This document shows, one piece after another, positions 1 through 5,955 of a DNA stretch of 7,197 bases. Under the pieces are notes generated by a model. The model was not told the origin of the DNA. It did no database searches and worked only from the letters and a program-made list of their open reading frames with translations. Source of the DNA: Clostridia bacterium (GTDB taxonomy: Bacteria > Bacillota > Clostridia > Oscillospirales > CAG-272); assembly GCA_900768535.1 (NCBI GenBank), contig CAAGDE010000010.1, positions 1 to 7,197 of the forward strand, given 5' to 3'. The position numbers and the translations under genes were made by a program. Numbering within the stretch: position 1 is the stretch's first letter; every line of letters begins with the position of its first letter.

Positions 1-229
1 AGCCCCCATAATTGAAGCATTTTTGCAGAGGTTTTTACCCTCTTTCCGCTGTTTTGACCGTTTCACACTACTTTTCCTTCTCTGCCCGCGGTTTGCGTTC
101 ATTTAATCAGCGGTTCCTCGGGGGGAAGCTGTCGCGTCAGCGACTGATGAGGGGGGATCAATCTGCACTCACATAAAATATACCGCAACAGCTACCGTCA
201 AAACCACCCCACTTTTGGGACAGGCTTTC
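1..229. other. Non-coding region downstream of topB
   Basis: No gene is supported in this stretch. It follows the topB stop codon (minus strand) and runs to the window edge. The one recognisable object is the G-run hairpin element at about 114-157. No strong intrinsic terminator for topB is visible: the only nearby pairing on the minus strand (CAAAA/TTTTG around 199-217) is short and GC-poor. A minus-strand reading frame opens with ATG at 102-100 and stays open for 34 codons to the edge. Its product would be very rich in Lys and Arg, but the only purine-rich site before it (GAGGAA) ends 11 nt from the ATG, so I do not call it a gene. Confidence 0.6.
114..157. repeat. Intergenic G-run/hairpin element (candidate dispersed repeat)
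   Basis: Two same-strand G runs (120-125 and 151-156) flank a short hairpin, with GTCGC at 131-135, loop GTCA at 136-139 and GCGAC at 140-144. The flanking text is GGAAGCTGTC on the left and GACTGATGAGG on the right. This layout matches, from memory, a family of short elements scattered many times between genes in gut Clostridia, in which the G-run/AAGCTGTC and GACTGATGAGGG parts are constant and the hairpin tip varies. Only one copy is present here, so repetition cannot be shown from this window. It might act as an RNA-stabilising hairpin, a leaky terminator of topB, or a non-autonomous mobile element. None of these roles is demonstrated. Confidence 0.55.
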
Positions 230-2440
230 CTAATAGCCCGGCGGGGGTTCGGGGAGCGGCGGGTCTTCTCCTGCCAGCGGGGCTCCGCCGGTCGGCTGTG
301 CCGGACGCGCCTGACGCGGGGGAAATTCGAAAACGGCGCCGCGTTCCGGGTCCAGCCGCAGGAATGCGTCAAACCGTTTTCCGCTCTTGGGAGATACAAA
401 CCCGTCCAGCAGATCGGTTTTTCCCTCCTCCAGCAGCTTGTGCAGCTGAGACAGTTGAATCACGCGCCCGCAGACGGTGGTGCCGACTTTAAATTTACAC
501 CCCTCCCGGTAGCCGGAACAGCCGTAGCTCCAGCGGGTGCGGATCAGATCCCGCCCGCAGGCCGGACAGGTGCCGACCACATCGCCCAGGAACCCGATGT
601 CCAGTGCATCCGGAGATACGGCGCCCTCCTTCCCCCGGAACACCTCCGCGATCTCCTCCTCGGCAAGTTTGACGCTGTCGTCCACGGTAATGGTTCCGTG
701 ATAGACCTTTTTCAGCGCCTGCCCCAGCTGAGACGTTTTGTATTTGTCCATGCTGATCTGCATCTGCTCCAGGGAGCGGATGAGGAATTCGCCGCCGGGG
801 AGGATGGTGTAAACATCCTTTTTGAGGTCGATATAGCCGCTCTTGCGCGCATTGTCGATGATGCCGGTCCGCGTTGCCTCGGTGCCGAGCTCCAACCCTT
901 CAAAAATCGCACGGTAGTCCGCGGCATCGTCCGCGCCGATGCTGTCCTCCCCCGTGTCCGCGGCGTCCTTGGCGGCGGCTTTTTCCTCTTTGAAGGGATT
1001 TTTGAGATAGTTGTTCAGCGTTTCGATGGTGTAATGCCGCGGCGGGGTGGTCTCCTTTTCCACCGGCTTGAAATCGATGTTGACCTTGTCCCCCTTCTCC
1101 AGCCGCGGCAGGATTTTGTCCTTTTGCGAGAAATCATCGTACTTCGTCCACCCCTTTTCCAGCACGGTCATGCCCTTGAGGACGAAGGTTTCGAGGTCCC
1201 CCACATCAATGGTAATCTCCGTGCGTGACACCACGCAGTCCTCGGCGCAGAACACCGCCACAAAGCGGCGGAACACCGTGGAATAGACCTGCATTTCCCG
1301 CTCGGTCAGCTGTGCCTTCTGCGGGATTTTGTAGGTCGGTGTCAGGGCGGAGTGCGATTCGATCTTGCTGTCGTCAAAGATGGTCTTGCTGTCCTTGAAT
1401 TTTACGGGATAGCCGATTTTCTGACAGCCGGCAAGGATCTGCCGGATCTTGTCCTTTTCCGCGGTCGCAAGGTATTCGGAGTTGGTCCGGGGGTAGGTCA
1501 GGTACCCCTTTTCGTACAGCCCCTGCACCAGCGCAAGGCTCTCCTGCATGGACATCTTGTATTTCTTTCCCAGGACGCTCTGCAGCTTGGAGAGTGAATA
1601 GAGCTTGCCCGGAAACAGTTTGTCCTTTTTGTTTTTCACGCCCGTGACGACCGCGCCTGCGGCATTGTACCGGGCGCAGGTCTCCTTCGCCGCCGGCAGC
1701 TGCCCCTCGTCGAATTTGTTTTTGGAGGTCAGCTCCACCGTCTCGCCGTTCGTTTCCTCCCGGCTGACCATGGCGTAATACTTGCCCGGCACGAAATTCC
1801 GGATGGCAAGATCCCGGTCGTAGATCGCCTTGACAATGGGAATGATGACCCGCCCCACGCGCAAAAGCGTCCCCGTCCGGAGCGTTGCGTACCGGGTCAG
1901 GTTGACGCCGTAGAGCCAATCGATGTACGTCCGTGCAAAGCCCTCGGACGCGAGCAGATCGTATTCGCATTCGTCCTTCATCTCCCGCAGTGCCGCCGCA
2001 ACGGTCTGCGGGGTCTGATCCGGAAGCCACAGCCGCCGGAGCGCCTTCGGCTGCTGCAGGGCGTTCTGAATGCAGAGCCGGACAATGATCTCCCCCTCGC
2101 GGTCGGCGTCTCCCGCGTTGACGATGGTATCGACATCCAAACGGTTGCACAGGCTCCGGATGACCGCAAACTGCCGCGCCACACCGCCGCTTTCGTCCTC
2201 CCGCAATTCAAACCGGAAGGTTTCGGGGAAGCACGGCAGCTTGTCCATGGTCCATCTCTGCTTTCCCCCTGCCGGTGCTCCGGTGTAGGCTTCAATATCG
2301 CACAGGGAAAAGAGGTGCCCGAACGCCCACGTGACCAGGTATCCGCACCCTTCAAAATATCCGTTCTTTTTTTGCAGCTGACCGATGCCTGCCACAATGT
2401 TGCGGGCAAGGCTCGGCTTTTCCGCGATGATGAGTATCAT
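230..2440 (-). CDS. topB: DNA topoisomerase III-like type IA topoisomerase
   Basis: This 736-residue protein is a type IA topoisomerase. Such enzymes cut one DNA strand through a 5'-phosphotyrosine link, pass another strand and reseal, and TopB-type enzymes mainly decatenate and resolve recombination or replication intermediates. The N-terminal Toprim domain has AEKPS (E7, K8) and the metal-binding DADREGE (111-117). The catalytic tyrosine is in TYPRTNS (Y316, with R318). Further family motifs are SHSALTPT (362-369), PPRHYT (466-471) and LGTEATRTGIID (518-529). A four-cysteine zinc ribbon lies at C625, C628, C641 and C648, followed by a C-terminal topoisomerase repeat (about 675-708) and a Pro-rich tail (711-736). 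The segment at 486-508 is Ala/Asp-rich and probably a loop. One oddity is RVGRVIIPIV (194-203), where the family normally has GRVQTPTL. The start follows GGGGGA at 2448-2453 with a 7-nt gap. A hairpin separates the gene from the P-loop gene upstream, and I see no clear promoter of its own. Confidence 0.95.
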   Translation of the reverse strand: MILIIAEKPSLARNIVAGIGQLQKKNGYFEGCGYLVTWAFGHLFSLCDIEAYTGAPAGGKQRWTMDKLPCFPETFRFELREDESGGVARQFAVIRSLCNRLDVDTIVNAGDADREGEIIVRLCIQNALQQPKALRRLWLPDQTPQTVAAALREMKDECEYDLLASEGFARTYIDWLYGVNLTRYATLRTGTLLRVGRVIIPIVKAIYDRDLAIRNFVPGKYYAMVSREETNGETVELTSKNKFDEGQLPAAKETCARYNAAGAVVTGVKNKKDKLFPGKLYSLSKLQSVLGKKYKMSMQESLALVQGLYEKGYLTYPRTNSEYLATAEKDKIRQILAGCQKIGYPVKFKDSKTIFDDSKIESHSALTPTYKIPQKAQLTEREMQVYSTVFRRFVAVFCAEDCVVSRTEITIDVGDLETFVLKGMTVLEKGWTKYDDFSQKDKILPRLEKGDKVNIDFKPVEKETTPPRHYTIETLNNYLKNPFKEEKAAAKDAADTGEDSIGADDAADYRAIFEGLELGTEATRTGIIDNARKSGYIDLKKDVYTILPGGEFLIRSLEQMQISMDKYKTSQLGQALKKVYHGTITVDDSVKLAEEEIAEVFRGKEGAVSPDALDIGFLGDVVGTCPACGRDLIRTRWSYGCSGYREGCKFKVGTTVCGRVIQLSQLHKLLEEGKTDLLDGFVSPKSGKRFDAFLRLDPERGAVFEFPPRQARPAQPTGGAPLAGEDPPLPEPPPGY

Positions 2441-2465
2441 TCCGCTGTCCCCCGGATATCAAAAC

Positions 2466-2503
2466 GCCGCGGTTCCGCCGGAGATATCCGCCGGAACCGC
2501 GGC
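2466..2503 (-). terminator. Long hairpin between P-loop gene and topB, probable terminator or attenuator
   Basis: Two 17-nt arms (2466-2482 and 2487-2503) pair around a 4-nt loop with one internal mismatch (2478 opposite 2491). The outer 12 bp are perfect and GC-rich. Reading on the minus strand the hairpin is followed by GTTTTGAT, a short T run, so it can serve as an intrinsic terminator for the P-loop gene ending at 2520. It ends only 25 bp before the topB ATG. Because no topB promoter is evident after it, it may be leaky or act as an attenuator. Confidence 0.7.
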
Positions 2504-2519
2504 AATATTTCAGTACGTA

Positions 2520-2927
2520 TCAGAGCAAATGGCGGACGCTTTCGGGAATATCTTCCTCGCGCATCGAAACGGTCATGGTCAGGTTGATGCTGTGCTTTTC
2601 CACAAAGTCGGCAAGCTCCAGCGCCAGCTTTTCGAATGCGGCAATGTCGTGATTGCAGATCTTCAGCGTTCCGTCGATGAACAGATCGGTAACGTCGTGG
2701 TTGCTTGCCATAATGCCTGCAATAAAGCCGTAGAGCGACTGCGCATCGGCAACGTTATATTCATCCACATCGATCAGGCGGGCGGACGGCTTGATGTCAT
2801 ATCTCAGCTTGGAGCCTTTTTCAATGCACACCACATCGCCCTTGGTTACTTCCAGCGCCCCGTTGACGAGATTGATGAGTGTCTTTGTCTTTCCGGTACC
2901 CTTTACTCCGACGATAAAATTCAGCAT
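2520..2927 (-). CDS. Small P-loop ATP-binding protein of unknown function
   Basis: This 135-residue protein has a Walker A motif right at the N-terminus (GVKGTGKT, 7-14; K13, T14). A Walker B-like strand ends in an acidic residue (DLFID, 81-85; D85). A later strand, LTMTVSMREEDIP (116-128), sits where a switch or sensor would be expected. There is no signal peptide or membrane segment, so it should be cytosolic. It is about the smallest size for one complete P-loop nucleotide-binding domain, with no visible effector domain. Similar short clostridial proteins are, as I recall, annotated simply as ATP-binding or hypothetical. The start is well supported by GGGAGG (2937-2942) 9 nt before the ATG. 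It lies downstream of pgi on the same strand, has its own strong promoter, and is followed by a strong hairpin, so it is probably transcribed largely alone. ATP binding is well supported; the role is unknown. Confidence 0.88.
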   Translation of the reverse strand: MLNFIVGVKGTGKTKTLINLVNGALEVTKGDVVCIEKGSKLRYDIKPSARLIDVDEYNVADAQSLYGFIAGIMASNHDVTDLFIDGTLKICNHDIAAFEKLALELADFVEKHSINLTMTVSMREEDIPESVRHLL

Positions 2928-2980
2928 AGATTGTTACCTCCCACAAATCGGCTGGAAGAAAAACTTCCCTCCGTGTATTC

Positions 2981-3009
2981 ATTATACCAAATCCGCGCGG
3001 AAAAGTCAA
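2981..3009 (-). promoter_or_regulatory. Sigma-A promoter of the P-loop gene
   Basis: On the minus strand a -35 box TTGACT (3004-3009) and a -10 box TATAAT (2981-2986) are separated by exactly 17 bp. TGG immediately before the -10 makes it an extended -10. The predicted start near 2974 gives a leader of about 47 nt containing GGAGG. The spacer holds a 10-bp palindrome, TCCGCGCGGA (2992-3001). Confidence 0.9.
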
Positions 3010-3040
3010 TACCCTTTTTCCCGATTTGCATCTGTTTTCA

Positions 3041-4381
3041 TTAAAAATTCAATCTTTCCTCAAGTTTTTTCTTCATGTCCTCATATCCGGGTTTTCCCAG
3101 CAGTGCGAACATATTCTTCTTGTAGGATTCCACGCCGGGCTGGTCGAACGGATTGACTGCCAGCAGGTATCCGGAGATTGCGCAGGCAAGCTCGAAGAAG
3201 TAGATCATCTCGCCCAGCACGAATTCGCTTCTTTCGCTGACCTCAATCAGAATATTCGGAACGCCGCCGTCCACGTGCGCCAGAACCGTGCCCTGCATAG
3301 CGGTCTTCTTCACGCGGTTCAGATCCATGCCGGAGAGGAAATTCAGACCGTCAACATTTGCGGGATCCTCCGGGATTTCAAAGTCGCTTCCCACATCGGC
3401 AATGTCGATGACCGTTTCGAACATGGTGCGGCTGCCGTCCTGGATGAACTGCCCCAGCGAATGCAGATCGGTGGAGAAGATCACGGACGCGGGATAGATG
3501 CCCTTCTGATCCTTCCCCTCGCTCTCGCCGTACAGCTGCTTCCACCACTCGTTGAACATCGCGGAAAACGGCTCGTAGCTTGCGAGGATTTCAATGTTCT
3601 TGCCCTTGCGGGAAAGCAGATTGCGGATTGCCGCGTAGCGGTAGCAGTCGTTTTTCGAAAGATCGGGATCGGTGTAGGCGCGGCTTGCCTGTGCGGCACC
3701 CGCCATCAGCTTGTCAATGTCAATGCCGGCAACGGCAATCGGGAGCAGACCCACGGCGGTGAGCACCGAATATCTGCCGCCCACATCGTCCGGGACCACA
3801 AAGGTCTCGTAGCCCTCATCGGTTGAAAAATGCTTCAGCGTACCCTTTTCGCGGTCGGTTGTCACAAAGATCCGCTCGCGTGCGCCCTCCTTGCCGTACT
3901 TCTTTTCCAGCAGGCTCCGGAACACCCGGAACGCAATCGCCGGCTCGGTGGTGGTGCCGGATTTGGAGATGACGTTGACGCAGATGTCCTTCCCCTCGCA
4001 GAGCGCCAGAACCTCATTCAGCGCATCGGCACTGATGCAGTTTCCGGTGAAGTAGATTTCCGGCGTGTCCTTTTTGAGCAGATTATAGTTCGGAGACTTC
4101 AGGTATTCGATCACCGCGCGGGCGCCGAGATACGAGCCGCCGATGCCGATGACGATCAGCGCGTCAGCCGTTTTCCGGATTTTCTCCGATGCCGCTTTGA
4201 TGCGTGCGAACTCTTCCCGGTCGTAGTTCTCCGGGAGGTTGACCCAGCCGAGAAAATCGTTTCCGGCGCCGGTTTTGTTCCGGAGCATGGAATCCGCCGT
4301 GCGGACCTCATCTGCAATGCGCCCGTACTCGTGCGGGCGGATAAAGGATGAAAGGTAATGATCGTTCAGTTTGATAGCCAT
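3041..4381 (-). CDS. pgi: Glucose-6-phosphate isomerase
   Basis: The 446-residue enzyme interconverts glucose 6-phosphate and fructose 6-phosphate in the cytosol, the second step of glycolysis and also part of gluconeogenesis. Its length fits the short Firmicutes form (about 450 residues). Visible motifs are the sugar-phosphate-binding GIGGSYLGARA (79-89) and SKSGTTTEPAIAFR (139-152), the family signature DVGGRYSVLTAVGLLP (199-214), and the second signature in NPFDQPGVESYK (410-421). By comparison with the Geobacillus stearothermophilus enzyme the catalytic residues should be E286 (in GESEGK), H307 (in STDLHSLGQ) and K421. All three are present at a constant offset of four from the positions I recall there. 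The start at MAIKL fits family N-termini, but the best Shine-Dalgarno match lies unusually far upstream. The gene has its own promoter (4426-4454). No terminator is evident before the P-loop gene 113 bp downstream, so read-through into that gene is possible. Confidence 0.97.
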   Translation of the reverse strand: MAIKLNDHYLSSFIRPHEYGRIADEVRTADSMLRNKTGAGNDFLGWVNLPENYDREEFARIKAASEKIRKTADALIVIGIGGSYLGARAVIEYLKSPNYNLLKKDTPEIYFTGNCISADALNEVLALCEGKDICVNVISKSGTTTEPAIAFRVFRSLLEKKYGKEGARERIFVTTDREKGTLKHFSTDEGYETFVVPDDVGGRYSVLTAVGLLPIAVAGIDIDKLMAGAAQASRAYTDPDLSKNDCYRYAAIRNLLSRKGKNIEILASYEPFSAMFNEWWKQLYGESEGKDQKGIYPASVIFSTDLHSLGQFIQDGSRTMFETVIDIADVGSDFEIPEDPANVDGLNFLSGMDLNRVKKTAMQGTVLAHVDGGVPNILIEVSERSEFVLGEMIYFFELACAISGYLLAVNPFDQPGVESYKKNMFALLGKPGYEDMKKKLEERLNF

Positions 4382-4393
4382 AGGGTAATCTGA

Positions 4394-4403
4394 CCGTCCT
4401 TTT
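4394..4403 (-). promoter_or_regulatory. pgi: Distant ribosome binding site of pgi
   Basis: AAAAGGACGG on the minus strand is the only good Shine-Dalgarno-like match before pgi. Its last base is 12 nt from the ATG, and the AGGA core (4397-4400) is 15 nt away, longer than for the other genes here (5-9 nt). The 3' part of the leader, TTACCCT, abuts the start codon. Confidence 0.5.
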
Positions 4404-4405
4404 CA

Positions 4406-4421
4406 GTAAATATAAATTTAC
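4406..4421. promoter_or_regulatory. Palindrome at the predicted pgi transcription start (candidate operator)
   Basis: GTAAATATAAATTTAC has perfect 6-bp arms (GTAAAT/ATTTAC) around a 4-bp AT-only centre. It lies just downstream of the pgi -10 box and overlaps the expected transcription start (about 4419). That is a typical site for a repressor dimer. It could instead be a chance AT-rich dyad, and no known regulator consensus is recognised. Confidence 0.4.
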
Positions 4422-4425
4422 CCTC

Positions 4426-4454
4426 ATTATACACCTTTTCCGCCCGGATTGCAA
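4426..4454 (-). promoter_or_regulatory. pgi: Sigma-A promoter of pgi
   Basis: On the minus strand a -35 box TTGCAA (4449-4454; 4 of 6 consensus bases) and a perfect -10 TATAAT (4426-4431) are 17 bp apart. The predicted start near 4419 gives a leader of about 38 nt. The -35 is embedded in the palindrome ATTGCAAT (4448-4455), and a second TTGCAA lies at 4461-4466. Confidence 0.82.
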
Positions 4455-4496
4455 TGGATTTTGCAAAAAAATTCTGCTTTTTTAGCTTTTTCGCAC

Positions 4497-5768
4497 TTAT
4501 ACGAGCAGGAATCTTGCCATGACCCTGCCGAGAATATCGAAGAACCCGATCTTCCGGACCTCCTCCGCCGCCGTCAGCGGGACCTGACCGACGGTCTCTC
4601 CTTCCAGGACGTATGTAACCGAACCGATGGCATCCCCTTTCCCGATCGGTGCACCGAGCGTCTCCGGCTTCATGATCTTCTGCTCCACGGAGGAAAGCTT
4701 TGATTTCGGGAGAACCGCAGAGAACTCCGCATAACTCAGGGCGCAGGTGTCCTTGATGCCGCCCGTCACGGGAACCGTTTCGTCCGTCCCGCCGGGGGCG
4801 GTGTACAGTCCGTAATTGGCAAAGCCCCAATCCAGGAGCGACACCGCTGCCGCATTCCGGACATCGCGCGATTTCGCACCCATGATGACGCAGATCAGGG
4901 AGAAGCCCTCCCGCTCCGCCGTCACGCTGATGCAGAAGCCTGCCTTGGAGGTCGAACCGGTCTTCAGTCCCGTACAGCCGGGATAAAACCGTACCAGGCG
5001 GTTGGTGTTGGTCAGCCCGAATGCACCGTCCCGGATGGTATCCATCCAGATCGAGCTGTACTGCAGAACGGTTTTGTGCGCCACCAGCTCCCGCGACATG
5101 ATGGCAATATCCCGCGCGCTGGTCACGTGGTGCTCGGCGGTATCGTCCAGCCCCGTGACATTTTCAAAGCTCGTTCCGGTCATGCCGAGTGCCCGTGCCC
5201 GTTCGTTCATCTTTCCGACAAACGCCTGCACGCTGCCGCAGAGGTATTCCGCCAGCGCCACCGCCGCATCGTTCGCGGACGCAATGACAACGGATTTGAG
5301 CAGATCCTCCAGCTTCATCTGCTCCCCTTCCTTCAGAAAGATCTGCGAGCCGCCCATGGATGCCGCGTTCGCAGACACCGTTACGGTATCGTCCAGATGA
5401 ATCACTCCGGCATCGATTGCCTCCATCAGGAGCAGCAGCGTCATGACCTTTGTCACCGATGCCGGCGGCATGGATTCCTCGGCGTTCTGCGTGTAGATCA
5501 CTGCGCCGGTTGTCGCTTCCATCAGAATTGCGCTCCTGCACGGAAGTCCGAGACTGCCGTCCTCCACGCCGAGATCCGAAAACACCGGTGCTTTTTCTTC
5601 CCCGTCCTCCGTCTCCGCTTTTACATCCGTCTTTGTGTCTGCCGGAGCCGACGATGCGGCACCGCCGCCAAGCCCCGCGTCCGCCGCACCGACCGTCAAA
5701 GCGACAGAGAGCCACAGGACAAGCGCCGCCAGGAGAACAGCAAAAAGCCTGTTTGGTCTGTGTTTCAT
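4497..5768 (-). CDS. D-alanyl-D-alanine carboxypeptidase (PBP5/DacF-like, family S11)
   Basis: This 423-residue secreted enzyme removes the terminal D-Ala from peptidoglycan pentapeptides, limiting cross-linking. All three penicillin-binding motifs are present: SVTK (104-107; nucleophile S104, K107), SAN (164-166) and KTG (269-271). The N-terminus has a basic head (KHRPNR), a hydrophobic stretch (about 8-26) and Ala-rich cleavage sites near 28-31. A low-complexity Ala/Asp/Glu linker follows (32-62). A C-terminal beta-rich domain (about 325-402) and an amphipathic end (DILGRVMARFLLV, 411-423) match the PBP5 plan, in which the tail anchors the protein to the outer membrane face. I chose the ATG at 5768 because AAAGGGG ends 8 nt before it; the in-frame GTG at 5777 overlaps that site. 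No good terminator follows. It could be a vegetative or a sporulation (DacF/DacB) type; the sequence does not decide. Confidence 0.93.
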   Translation of the reverse strand: MKHRPNRLFAVLLAALVLWLSVALTVGAADAGLGGGAASSAPADTKTDVKAETEDGEEKAPVFSDLGVEDGSLGLPCRSAILMEATTGAVIYTQNAEESMPPASVTKVMTLLLLMEAIDAGVIHLDDTVTVSANAASMGGSQIFLKEGEQMKLEDLLKSVVIASANDAAVALAEYLCGSVQAFVGKMNERARALGMTGTSFENVTGLDDTAEHHVTSARDIAIMSRELVAHKTVLQYSSIWMDTIRDGAFGLTNTNRLVRFYPGCTGLKTGSTSKAGFCISVTAEREGFSLICVIMGAKSRDVRNAAAVSLLDWGFANYGLYTAPGGTDETVPVTGGIKDTCALSYAEFSAVLPKSKLSSVEQKIMKPETLGAPIGKGDAIGSVTYVLEGETVGQVPLTAAEEVRKIGFFDILGRVMARFLLV

Positions 5769-5776
5769 AAAATTCA

Positions 5777-5783
5777 CCCCTTT
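5777..5783 (-). promoter_or_regulatory. Ribosome binding site fixing the carboxypeptidase start
   Basis: AAAGGGG on the minus strand is followed by an 8-nt spacer and the ATG at 5768-5766. The alternative in-frame GTG at 5777-5775 begins with the last G of this site, so it cannot use it. This supports the start three codons further in. Confidence 0.75.
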
Positions 5784-5904
5784 CCGTTTACCAAATCATA
5801 TGACCGCCGCGCCCGTTTTATACCGCATTCTGCGCCTCTCCGATGCACAAAAGCGACCGAATTGTAAAAAAATCGTTTTTCCTATTCCATTTTACGGAAA
5901 TCTA

Positions 5905-5913
5905 TGGTATAAT
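5905..5913 (+). promoter_or_regulatory. Extended -10 promoter of the flavodoxin-like gene
   Basis: TGGTATAAT is a perfect extended -10 (TGn plus TATAAT at 5908-5913). At 17 bp upstream the sequence is TTCCAT (5885-5890), which matches only the first two -35 bases, so recognition would rest on the extended -10. The predicted start near 5920 leaves a leader of about 36 nt with GGAGGAA at 5944-5950, 5 nt before the ATG. Confidence 0.8.
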
Positions 5914-5955
5914 GAATCAGTTACCGGATCGATTAAATTTTATGGAGGAACTGTC

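Larger units (their letters stand above)
5769..5955. promoter_or_regulatory. Divergent intergenic region
   Basis: These 187 bp separate the minus-strand carboxypeptidase from the plus-strand flavodoxin-like gene and must hold both promoters. The rightward promoter is clear (5905-5913). For the leftward gene, only weak -10 candidates are seen (TATAAA on the minus strand at 5817-5822 and TATGAT at 5795-5800), neither with a convincing -35 box at normal spacing. The stretch at 5860-5900 is AT-rich. Confidence 0.6.

Noticed and set aside
42..58. Short AGAGG/CCTCT-type inverted repeat as a terminator near the left edge.
   Set aside because: Only 5 bp pair and no T run follows on either strand.
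1..102. Minus-strand frame from ATG at 102-100, open 34 codons to the window edge and very rich in Lys/Arg.
   Set aside because: The nearest purine-rich site (GAGGAA) ends 11 nt before the ATG, no promoter is clear, and the basic composition follows from a purine-rich strand. The window ends before it can be judged.
215..1228. Long plus-strand open frame of 337 codons opposite topB.
   Set aside because: It lies fully antisense to a topoisomerase with intact catalytic motifs, and its product has no recognisable domain. It is a shadow of GC-rich coding sequence.
2954..2968. Small hairpin GGAAG/CTTCC in the leader of the P-loop gene as a possible riboswitch.
   Set aside because: The 5-bp stem in a leader of about 47 nt is too small for any known riboswitch and does not cover the ribosome site.
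3026..3826. Plus-strand open frame of 266 codons opposite pgi.
   Set aside because: It is antisense to a complete glucose-6-phosphate isomerase with all catalytic residues, and its translation shows no family motif.
4465..4484. A/T-only hairpin downstream of the carboxypeptidase as an intrinsic terminator.
   Set aside because: The possible stem is six or seven A-T pairs with no GC core, too weak to call.
5635..5955. Upstream in-frame extension of the flavodoxin-like protein.
   Set aside because: It would overlap the carboxypeptidase gene and lie across and before the mapped promoter motif. The ATG at 5956 has an ideal GGAGGAA site.
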